Assembly (NCBI GenBank): GCA_009667805.1
Contig: CM019069.1
Coordinates: forward strand, 53,386,422-53,450,421
Reading direction: 5' to 3'
Length of the DNA: 64,000 nucleotides
Source: Leptobrachium leishanense
Lineage: Eukaryota; Chordata; Amphibia; Anura; Megophryidae
The translations under genes and the position numbers were made by a program. A model generated the notes under the pieces. That model ran no database searches. It had not been told where the DNA came from and worked only from the letters and a program-made list of their open reading frames with translations. Numbering within the stretch: the stretch's first letter is position 1; each line of letters begins with the position of its first letter. Positions 35,801 to 47,800 of the stretch are shown here, in pieces.

Positions 35801-38800
35801 AGACTGCTTTTATAAACATCTGTGAAAGAATGGGTCGATCTCAGGAGCTCAATGAATTCCAGCGTGGAACTGTGATAGGATGCCACCTGTGCAACAAATC
35901 CAGTCGTGAAATTTCCTCGCTCCTAAATATTCCACAGTCAACTGTCAGCTGTATTATAAAAACATGGAAGTGTTTAGGAACGACAGCAACTCAGCCACGA
36001 AGTGGTGGGCCACGTAAACTGACGGAGCGGGGTCAGCGGATGCTGAGACACATAGTGCAAAGAGGTCGCCCACTTTCTGCAGAGTCAATCGCTACAGACC
36101 TCCAAACTTCATGTGGCCTTCAGATTAGCTCAAGAACAGTGCGCAGAGAGCTTCATGGAATGGGTTTCCATGGCCGAGCAGCTGCATCCAAGCATCCATA
36201 CATCACCAAGTGCAATGCAAAGCGTCGGATGCAATGGTGTAAAGCACGCCGCCACTGGACTCTAGAGCAGTGGAGATGCGTTCTCTGAAGTGATGAATCG
36301 CGCTTCTCTATCTGGCAATCTGATGGGCGAGTCTGGGTTTGGCGGCTGCCAGGAGAACGGTACTTGTCTGACTGCATTGTGCCAAGTGTAAAGTTTGGTG
36401 GAGGGGGGATTATGGTATGGGGTTGTTTTTCAGGAGCTGGGCTTGGCCCCTTAGTTCCAGTGAAAGGAACTCTGAATGCTTCAGCATACCAAGACATTTT
36501 GGACAATTCCATGCTCCCAGCTTTGTGGGAACAGTTTGGAGCTGGCCCCTTCCTCTTCCAACATGACTGTGCACCAGTGCACAAAGCAAGGTCCATAAAG
36601 ACATGGATGACAGATTCTGGTGTGGATGAGCTTGCACGGAGTCCTGACCTCAACCCGATAGAACACCTTTGGGATGAATTACAGCTGAGACTGAGAGCCA
36701 GGACTTCTCGTCCAACATCAGTGTGTGACCTCACAAATGCGCTTCTGGAAGAATGGTAAAAAATTCACATAAACACACACCTAAACCTTGTGGACAGCCT
36801 TCCCAGAAGAGTTGAAGCGGTTATAGCTGCAAAGGGTGGAACGATGTCATATTGAACCCTATGGATTAGGAATGGGATGTCACTTAAGTTCATATGCGAG
36901 TCAAGGCAGGTGAGCGAATATTTTTGGCAATATATAGTGTATCTCAATCTGCTGTACTGCTGCCCAAAAGCAAATGAAATTCTTTTGTTGCAAACTAGTT
37001 TCATTTGCTTTTGAACTGCAGAAGCTGCCCCCAAAGTTTTAGCCCTGTGGGCATAATGCCCAAAAGAGCTAAAACTGTGTAAAATCGGTTGTCCTGACAT
37101 CGGATATTCAGCAAGCTGATACAGTCACAGCTCCTGGTTCAGTACAACGGCTGTAACTCAGTTTGGCGGTAGAGGCACCATTTACTGGCCAAATATCTTA
37201 GTACAGTAAAATATTCATTGGGCGTATTTCTGTTGAATTCACCGCGGGGTTGGCGAATTCAGCCTGTGAAATGTGCGCTGAATGAAAGGGCACCAAAATT
37301 TCGGTGCTCTTTGAATAACTCCTTTTGTGCCCTGGATGGCTCAGCTTATTGGTCAGGCTGTGCGTGCAGCATCAATCCATCTCTCTGTACAAGCGACATG
37401 CCATATATGCAATTTGCATAGCCAACATACAAAAGTTAGAAGTTCGAAACACCAAGGTCGTCTGCATTTTGAAGCCCTGGAGCGGAAGAAGAGGTGGAGC
37501 CCAGTGCCGCTGGAGAAAATGTGATTATTTACAACTAACTAAAAGATGTATTAATATTATAATTGTATAGATGCTCTCAGCAGCATCTGCACAATTATTT
37601 ATGGGGGGGGTGTCATTTTTAGATTGTGATCCTTTAACAGAGACTTTTCTTGGAGTTGAAAGACGTAAGGTCCCTCTTGGTGGATGTTGCTCGGAAATAA
37701 AATTTGTGAAACGAAACACTGTAACCGGAGATCAGGAAATAATGATGAAATAGATAAAAAAGATATAATGATAAAAGTATAAAATGTAACCTTTGTTCGG
37801 TAAAGATTAAAAACCAATAAACAAAAATAATAGTGATAAAGCGAATAGAGCAATGGAGAAGCTGGGAACAAAATGACATGTACTGGAAGCAGTATATACA
37901 CTTACTGGAGAACAATATAAAATAATGGGAATGGTGGTGAAGACCATTAAATATAATTGCTAAGTAGAATATATTTAGCCCCGTGTAAAGAAAACTGTAT
38001 ACCAATTACTGCTTGTAAAGAAACGTCAGAAGGGAAGTAACGAGAAAAGACATACAGTTACCATAAAGTGTAACAAATGCATTGCCGACCAGGAAGAATT
38101 GAAATGTGTGTTGAATGCTGCCGGGTTAAGGAGAGCTGTTAGTTTGTCTGAGAATTGCACCCCTTGGGGACTAGTTATCGGGGACAATCTATGCTTTTCT
38201 GTCTCCATCCATTAGTCAGACTGCCACACACGAGCCATGGTGTCATCTATTAAGTAATATAAACAGTCGTTAGCGGAGTTTCTCTCAGTCATATCAGCTA
38301 CATAACAATTATATTTTGTTTCATTTTATTACATATTATAAGAAGAAAACAAAACAACAAAGGGTGGCTTAACACTGAAAAGGTGAAGGTACATCAAACA
38401 AAAGTACAAATAGCAGGGTGTGGGCTGGTACAATGGAAATAACGTAGCAGAGTAAAAACAATCAATCTTACATTACTGTACATAGAAATAATTAAACCTT
38501 ACAGTGAAAGGAACGGAAGCGATCAAATGGAATGTTGATGTAAAGGCAAAGTACCCAGAATAGATCTGGTAACTATAGTTCCACTGCTTCCTTTGTTTGT
38601 TAATCGTTTCTATTATTTAGTCTAATTTTGCTCTAAGTGTCATATACGGCTTACAAGTCAGCTCGCTGTTTTTTCCCAGCTTCTTGAGTGCCATAATCTC
38701 TTTACAACTAATTTTTTTATGTATATATTTTTTATCTTCACTGAATGAAATGAAGGTTACATTTTGTACTTTTATCATATCTTATTCCCTTAGTCTCCAG

Positions 38801-41800
38801 TTAAAGCAGTGGTCCCCAACCTTGGTACACAGGGCCAACTACAAGGCCAGGTTTTTCAGATATCTGAAGCACAGCACAGTGATATGATTTGCAGCTCAGT
38901 GATTGCAGAATTCAGTCTGTATTTCCCCAAGGGAATCCTTAAAATCTGGCCTATTAGGGTGTCCTGAGGCTCAGGGCTGGAGACCGATGAGTTAAAGGGT
39001 TTTTCTTTCTCATTACATGGTGTTGTGGAGTCCAAGGAAACATTTGGAGGACTTTACAGTGTCTTGTACTAGTACCATGTCACTCTGTTAAGAATCTGAG
39101 TGCTTTGTCAAACTCTTATTCTGCTGCATCTCATTCAGTTGTACGGATGTTGTACTACAATGTTGGCGGCCAAAGGGATACTCTAGCGATAAAAAAGGAG
39201 ACAGGGCACAGAGGGGTTAGACGCTATCCCAACCTGGCCCTACCTACACCCCATTCCTATTTTAACCCTCGAGTGCATAGAATACATCACCTCAATCCAT
39301 CGCTGGGCTTATTTGGCTCTTCTCCAGATCTGACGGGGAGGGGGGGGGCTGGATGGTCAAGCACATTGAGAGCCATTGGCCAGCCAGGAATGAACTACTA
39401 TTCATCAAAACACAACCATGTAGCTTTATACATCTATTATAATGATACTACTTCTTTTTGTGGTTCCTGTATGGTTTTTTTTGTTTGATTTTGATACTTT
39501 TTTTGTTCCTCCCTTTTTTTTTTTTTTTTTAAAGAATTTGGGATATATTGTGGCCAATAATTTCTCAGTTGAGAGCCACTGCTTTGGACTAGAGCGTTGT
39601 AAAACATTTTGTAAAGGCCTGCGCTCATCCAGTAAAAGTCAGTGTAAATTGATTGGCCAATCACTGAAAACAATATTGCGGAAGCACAAAAGTCAATCTC
39701 AGCGGAAACCTTGACAGTCAATACGGCTACAATGTTATCAACACCTTGCTGTTTGTCACTGCTTTTGTATTGATTTTGGCCAGTTCCTCTCTATTAAAAT
39801 TTCTAGCCAGAGATTGTTTATTTGTTTGATTTGTTAGGCAAAAAAACCCACTGTGTAGTAAGTGGGGCGTGAGGTTGGTGTCTGCTGTATTTATCCTGTC
39901 TGTAGCCTGTTCCCTCGTCACTGTGCATTGCTCGACTAACAAACCATGTCTGCATGTCTTGTGTCCGCTTGTGGCTTCTGTGCAACAATTTAACCGCTTT
40001 CTGTTGCTTTTAACTGTTTGTGCAATTCAGGCTAACTGTGTAGATATTTCAAAGAAAGACAAGCGTGCGGCAAGGAGATGGAGAACAAAAAGTGTCAGCA
40101 AAGATGCAAAATTACAACTTCAGGTACAATATCAAACTGTCATCATCCACCTGCATCACATGTGTCTGTCAGGGTTACAATGAGTGTTTGTTGCTTTGAA
40201 TTTATCTCTGCATTTGTGTTTGTTTGTTTTTTAATCATATGTTTAAAAAAGTAAAAACTAAACTGTGGGTATCTTTTAACCCCTTTATCACCATGTGCTT
40301 TTTCATAAAACCGCTGTCAGGAACCAGTGATGTTATGGAAAACCATTTTACAGTAGCCATTCAGTATAGATCTGCTGTAAAGTCCCTGAAGCACATGTCC
40401 ATACTATATTCCCTGTTTGACAGGCAGATGGCTTCACCTGCTGACCAAAAATTGCTACAGTGCAGATCGGACCTTACAGGGTTATTCAAAGAGCTCCGAA
40501 TTGGAGCCGAAAGGTAACCGAACGCTGAAATTCAGCGTTTGGTTACCTTTCCTGGCCATTCGGCTATCCAGACAGCAGGTAAGTCGCCAAATCCTGCCGA
40601 ATTGCCTGCACATACGGTGCCTGTTCGAGGGCAGTGAATCCCCATAGAGAAGCAATGCTTTGGCTATTCAGAAAACAAAAACCAGCAGTGAAAGGTTCCC
40701 CTAATGCCCTGCCATTCGGTGGTTTAATTCGGCAGGTTTATTCAGGCGAATCCCATAGGCTTCAATGTTAAAAATATTCCCATTTTAATTCAATATCTAA
40801 TAAACCATTGATTCGAATATTCTGCAGTAAAAAGACTCTTTATTTATCAAAAAAATTTATGATCTTTTAAGCATTATACGGGATTTGTTTGCAAAAAAAT
40901 GTTTTCCATTCTTTTTAACTTTTTTCCTTTTTTCTGTAACAGCCCTTTTTATTATCATTCATTGGACCTTATATGTAAATTTCAGACATTTTCGCTCAGT
41001 AGTTTGTTTGCAAACAGAGTTTCACTTTTCAAACATTCAAGCTTACTGTTTTTTTTTTTCGCTCCATTCGTCTGCGGTGTCGGTTTTTTCCAGCGGCTGC
41101 TCTGCGCTCTGATCCGCTCCTGCTTGGATTTCTCCAGCGTCGTCGGCGGGGTTAATCCAGATGTTTTTGCGGGTTTCGGTGTGCATTCGCCTGGGTTTTG
41201 CGGTGAGTGTTCGGCAGGTTTTCGGCGGCTTTTCCCTGCACTACGATGGCCCTGTGGTGCTTGCTGAATGCACCGCAGGGTCGCCGAAATGGGATCGCAA
41301 AATCACACCGAATTGAAGAGAACGAAAAGTCACCGAACGTGCGTTGACTTTTCGATTTTTTTTGAATAACCCTGTTAGTGTCTCTGATTGGAGACAAAGA
41401 CATTTCCAGCTGTTCATCCTGTTCTAGCACATCGACTGCGATGCCCAATGTGCTCGAACATTAGGGACACACTGTGCAGCGCACTTGCACATGAATTTAA
41501 TTTGCAATAAACGAAATTCGTTTGCACTGTTTCAAAATAAGACCAGATCTCAGGGCCCTGCAGGTGCTTTTGCAGATTGAGTTGAGTCGATCGTGGTAGC
41601 GGAGGGGTTAATATCCAATAAAATCCTTGGGAGATTTCCTTCTTATGTCAACATGGAGACATCAGATGTAGCTTATTTAGAAAAATTGCAAACTGAATTT
41701 GTCTTCACTTAATTTTAGTTAGTAGTTTAAAGTTCTGTACATGTTATAAAGCTAAGGTAAGTTTTGGATACTTTGTTCTGAGGATCTGGTCATATTTTGC

Positions 41801-44800
41801 TCTGGTGGTGGTGGCATAAGAGAGCACAGAATTACTGACGGTAATGAAAAAGGAAATTAAAACTTTACTTGCAGTTTACTAGTTGCAAAATAACAAAATG
41901 CATATCGATCTATGAGACGAAAAGAGTAACACCTCTAAAGCGGGGGTCAGCAACCTTTACTCTCCAGATATTAACCCCTTCACTACCAAGCAAAATTTTT
42001 TTCCAAAAAAACACGGTCAGGAACCAGTGTTTTTTTGTAAAATCATTTTTACTAAATTATATAGTAAGATATATTTAGGCATATTCCTATTGTATTTCTT
42101 ACTGTAAATAACCTGTTTGGCCAGTAGATGGCGCAATCTACTGCCAAATTGAGTTACAGCTGCAGCTCGATATTTTTTTTTCTTTAACCTGCATCGGCTG
42201 CTGAAAGCCCATGTCAGGGCATCATTAGCCAATTTTGCTCAGTTTTAGCTCTTTGGGCTGAAATTTAGGGGCACCTTCTGCAGCCCAAAAGCAAACTAAA
42301 TTCATTTGCAGCAAACTAATTTAATTTGCTTTTGGGCTGCAGATTGAGTTATCTCGATCTCTGTAGTGAAGGGGCTAACTACCATTGATTAGGTTGGATG
42401 AGCCTCATGGAAATGTACTTATAAAATATCTGGAGGGGCATCGTTGCTGCTCTATAAAAAAAATAATTGGTAAGAAACGACTGTGATATCTGGAATAAAG
42501 GTAAATGTTAATAATGAGGCTCAAGGGTGAGGTGGGGGTTATTATTTTATTATTCAACCCTCCATTTCCCCCTTTCAGCTTTTTCTCCGTAGAGTGTCCC
42601 TTTAATGGTTTGTAGGCAAAACATCAATAATTGCTTATGTTCTAATGTATCATTCGCTTGTTCACATATCTTATACAGCGCTGCAGAATATGTTGCCTTT
42701 ATATAATTAAATCATAATAATTTTCCAGTTGCTAATTTGCCTCTTTACTGGACTGGATTTATTAAGACTTTACTTTAAAAATCACTGAAACGTCCCTTAA
42801 GAATTATCTTCTTACTCATTTGTCTCATAGATCAATCAGGGTTATTCAGAGAGCGGTGAAAAGCAGGAGAATGACTGGAGAATGAAAAATTCTAGGTCAA
42901 AATAGCCAATTTGGAAAGTGAGATGAAAGGGAGAATTTTTCTGGTTTGGCTATTTTGACCTAGAATTTTTCATTCTCCAGTCATTCTCCTGCTTTTCACC
43001 GCTCTCTGAATAACCCTGTATATGTTGCAGTGTATTTAATTTTTTTGCTTTTTTTACTTGTAAAAGTTAGGTTTTAATTTTCAGTGTATATCAAATACAA
43101 CAAACGAAAGCCGCTAATCAATACACGATATTGACTGAGATACAATGCTTATTCCTTTCCATTTATCGATCCACTGTACAGGGATGTTTGACTGGAGTCT
43201 GTGGTGACTCTGAAGGTCAAAAGGAAGTTCAAGCCATCTGTCATGAACAAACGTTGTGGATTATTTAGAATATTATATGTGTTTTTGGAAATGAAATATA
43301 AGCTTCATAAAATCAAGTTACTTTAATGTACGCTTATTATCCTTGTACGTTGCATCTAAACAAGAATAAAATGTAAAACATCTGTAAACATTAACCCCTT
43401 CACTATCATTATCGAGTATTCTCGATCTTCACAGTCACCTGCAGGTGCCCCAGGTATGGAGTGTACTCGATGTGGTCTGATTCTGGAGAAAAGCAAAGGA
43501 TTTTCATTTATTGCAGCAAATGAGATTCATTTGGAAATGGGCTCCAGAACGTGCCCTTGAGATTTCAATGCACTGGACATGACAGCTGATGTGCTGAAAT
43601 TATTTGAAAACCTTTGAGATCTGATTTTCCTTTCCTGAAGCACAGAGCCCAAGCTGTAATGTAAATGCAGTAGCACTTTTTCAGCCAGCAGAGGGAGCTC
43701 TCTGCCACTCAGTAAGGGCTTACCTACAGTATACATATACAGAGGGACAACTCTGTACTGTTACAGTTACAAGTATTTATAAAGCGTTAACAAGTTCCGT
43801 AGCGCTGTATAGGGAGACACAGAATAACAAATACACTTACAAGTTAAACACACAGAATAGTAGCAGAGAGGACCCTGCTCGAGAGCTTACAATCTAAGAG
43901 GAGAGGGGTGGCACATTAGGTGAGGGTAAATATAGTACGTGAAGTAGCGGGTTGCATGTGCATTCTTCTGCCCTCATTTGTGTTTTTAATAATAATTTGG
44001 AACAAACTGCCTTTATTATGTCACATGTTCAATTTCTGGCGTATTTACATCAAAATGTGCAACATTTTACTTAGAAATCGAAAATGATTAAAAAAATTTT
44101 TTTTTCTACTTTATAAAAATTCTAACATGTAGTATATGCTTTATTAGTTACATTATTGTCAAAAAGCATTCTATAAAAATATAAAACAATCTAAAAAGAG
44201 GTATTCTGGAGCAAAAATGATAAGCTATATTTTGGTAGGGACCATAATTTCGGCTTGAATTGTCTTAGGAATTGTGCGTGTTTTAAGGGATACTCTAAAA
44301 CTTAGGTTATCTCTACAAATATAGTTTGTGGATCCAAGGCCTCCCTTTGCGCACACCTGGGATGACACTTCACAAATAAGTAGATACCATTGGTGAGCTG
44401 TGCAGTCATTCTTTGCAGTGCAGATCAGGGCTATCAAACTACTGTGGGACCTATTACATTCTTCACGCTAAAACGGGGACACTAAGGAGGAAAACCTGTG
44501 CCTGCAGGTTTCCCCTTAGCGTCCCCGTTTTTGGCGTGATATTACGGTGGAGGTGCTAAACCTGCAGGCTGCTCCGTAACACGTCGTTAAGCCACGTGAT
44601 GCTCAAGGTAGCGCTAAGCGCCGCCACGCGCATCCCCTCAATGGAGTCCATAGGACTCCATTGAGGCTATCGCTGCCAGTCACATGACCTGCAGGACCTG
44701 CAGGTCGGCGGGGTGATCGCGGAGGGAGACTGAGGGACTTTTTTTCCCCCATTCTCCCACTGCTCCTGGCGACCAGAAGAAGCGCATCGAGTCGCCGTTC

Positions 44801-47800
44801 TTGCCTCGGGATGAGAGGTGAGTATTTGAATTTTGGTGGGTTTTTTAGCTGGTGCGAACTGATCCCAAAGAACTCGTATCAGTTCACACCAGCTCCTAGC
44901 CGTGGTTAACTTTTGAGTTAACCGCAGTGGGGCGTAATTAGCGTAACGACTTTGTAATCCTAATGATAATTAACACTTTGTGCTCCCCATGATAAGTTTA
45001 GGGAGCACAAAGCACAGTAAGCTGGCGCTGAAAAGCCCAATATCCGAATCGCTAACAAGTTTTTTAACCCGTTAGCATTCGGATTGTAATATGGTCGGCC
45101 CGCGTTAGGGCCACTTAACCTAACATTAACACTCGCTCACAGAGCTGAGCTCTAACGTTGGCGTTAAGAATGTAATAGGGCTCCATGTGTGTAATGGAGA
45201 GTCATTTCTTCTATAAAACCACTGGGTCCTGCCAGTGGTTTTAAGGAAAATCATTTAGTAAGGAAGGGGTTTTTCGATATCAAGTGTCGGCATCTTTAAA
45301 AAATAAAACACTTGCACACAGTTTTGATAATAAATTGACTTTACAATGCAAAAAAAATAATAATCTTGCAGACGGTTAATTCATATGTACCTTAAATCCT
45401 GCTTTAGAAATCTACAAATGCTTGTTTCTAAATTTAAGCAGGCATGGGATAGGCATAAGGCTATCCTAAACAAAAGATAAATGCAGGTAAAGTATCCATG
45501 TAATTGGGCAGACTAGATGGGCCGAAAGGTTCTTATCTGCCGACATTTTTCTATGTTTCTATTCAGGTTATCGCTTTATTTAAATTGTATAATTTCCTAT
45601 CAAGTAGATGATTTAAACACTTTCATGACTGATATCGCTTCATCAAATATAAATCTCGTTACTAAGAGAACTGACTGAACTAGCTTTGAGTGTGGCTTCT
45701 CTCCCTTTAACGTTTCTAACAGAAAGCTTTGTTTCGCATAACCTCCTAATTTTGCATTAATTTTGCATTAATTTTGCATGGCAAATTGCTTCTGCACGGA
45801 AAGGTTTATTTAAGAAAATAACAAATATGTCAGTAATCGGCCTTGTTGCCTACATGTAATATAGCAGATGCATTTAACTTGTACCTAATGGTTGTGTATA
45901 GCATGTCTATTCAATAGAAAGCTGCCTGTAGGTTTACCTCCCATGTATTCCTTCTTTACACGAGAACTTGGGTTTTGTTTGTAAGTTAACAATAACTATC
46001 CGGGGCTCTAATGTTATCCACTACTTATGGTATTTACAAACATATCACTGCTGTTGTGCTGTGAATCACCAAGACGTCAACGAACAAGTCAACTGGCATC
46101 TTTGATGTACGAGTTCTGGTGCCTTTGGGCAGTGGCGGCTCTCTACTTAGGCTAATTAGGCAGCTGCCTAAGGCCTCGCACCTATGGGAGGCCTCGCGGC
46201 CATCTAACTTGCCTGCCACTATTGTTAGCATGGGTGGGAGATGCATGGCATCCGGCCGTTCTCATGCCGGTATGGCTGTCTGCCCTATTTAGTGCAGAGT
46301 TGTGTACCCCAGGGGGCGGGACTCTGCCCTCCAGCCCGTCGCACTCTGCTGAGATGTCCCTGTGCCTTGGCGTGCTGCCAGGTTTAGGGCCCCACTGGCT
46401 GAATGCTGTAAGTCATAGAGAGCCATGCAGGCAGGTAGGGGAGGAGAGATGCTGCTGCCAGGTTGATAATTCACAACTAATCTATAACGAGTGATCTTGT
46501 TATCTGCTCCACCTCTGGAGGTTTCCGTAAATGGCCTTGCCTCTTCGGATATTTTCTGAGCCTCAAAGTAACAGGGATTCTAGCTTGCATCAAGATGGAT
46601 TTCGACATGTTTAAGACTCTTTCTTTCCCTCAGCCGGGTAAGAGAGCTCTGCCGCGCTCCATTTACTAATGATCTCTTGTGGGATGAGCTATGCCTAGCA
46701 GTGGCCTCCAGTCCACTATGCATGATCGTCACATACCAGTGCGATATACGTAGGTACTAAACTGCTTGATACTCAATGCCCAGCCATTGTTTAAAGAGCT
46801 GATGCCCAAATGTCTGGCACACTGGTCTCAGGTTTGTCCAACCACACCCATTCAACCCCCCCATTATGTAACTGTCCCATTCAAACATTCCCTAATGTGA
46901 GCTCCCATTCACCAGCCTCTCCTATATGTGTTCATGCCATCATTCTACAAATCACCTCTTGTCTGATATGCCCCTTTTCTTACACTACCATGTGTGTCTA
47001 TGACCCCATTCTCCAAGGTTTTGTTGTGTGTTTTTTGCCCTTTTTTCCCACTCATTCGCCATCCCTCCCTCCATGTGCCTGTCCCTCAATCCTCTGGCCC
47101 CATGTGTTCCCCCATTCTTTATTCCCCTCTGCTCCAGACCCACAAATTCCTTGATTCAACTCTGCAGGTGGAGTTGCCCTCAATTTTATTTGAAGCAGCC
47201 ATAACAATGCAGGGTTAATAAACACCATGGGCTCTATTACACTGTTCGCGCAAAAATGTGCGTGTGCGCAAAAACGCATTAACGCGAGGGGCAAAAACCA
47301 TTCGCGCTGAACGTTGTATAACGACATTTGCGCATATGATGCGTGTTAACGTCTAACGCGAGTGACCCTGCGCGAACCCTGCACGAACGTAAGTTCGTGC
47401 GTGCATCCCATACTTAACATTGTGAGCGCAAATGCGTTCGTGCGCTGGTACACGGATGGTATTACAATCGATGATCAACTTTTTACGAACGACGTTTGTG
47501 CGCATAATTTTAACATCTTTGAAAAGCTGGTGGTAACTGCAAATCTGAACGTCCTGGCCGAAACCAAATACACCAGCACGGAAAAAAAAATACAGCAAAG
47601 TATAATTACACATTCTACACATACCCAAACAATAAAATAGAGAGGTTGTGCGTGTTTTTATTATTGCTGGAGCATATATACACAGATTGATTTTGACAGG
47701 CGCTAAAACTGAACGGGAGACAATTGTGGTTCTTAATTCAGATTGGCTGAATCGCGTGAAAAAAATCGGTGTCTGCCCACTGATTTCTGCGCATGCGTTT

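Larger units (their letters stand above)
35625..37210. mobile_element. CCCCTTCACTACC-type MITE split by a Tc1 transposon
   Basis: The left piece (ttccccttcactaccaagat then cgagatatctccggctt) and right piece (tctcaatctgctgtactgct, cccaaaagcaaatgaaattc) flank the Tc1 at 35696-36939. They read through in the same order as the intact relative at 49332-49784. The right end lacks the GGGGTTAA terminus. Confidence 0.75.

Noticed and set aside
37634..38005. Hydrophobic open frame on the minus strand
   Set aside because: Phe/Tyr/Ile-rich translation of AT-rich DNA; resembles nothing known and no supporting signals.
46810..47154. 115-codon open frame rich in Pro, Ser, Thr and Cys
   Set aside because: Follows C/T-rich degenerate repeats; no homology, no splice context.
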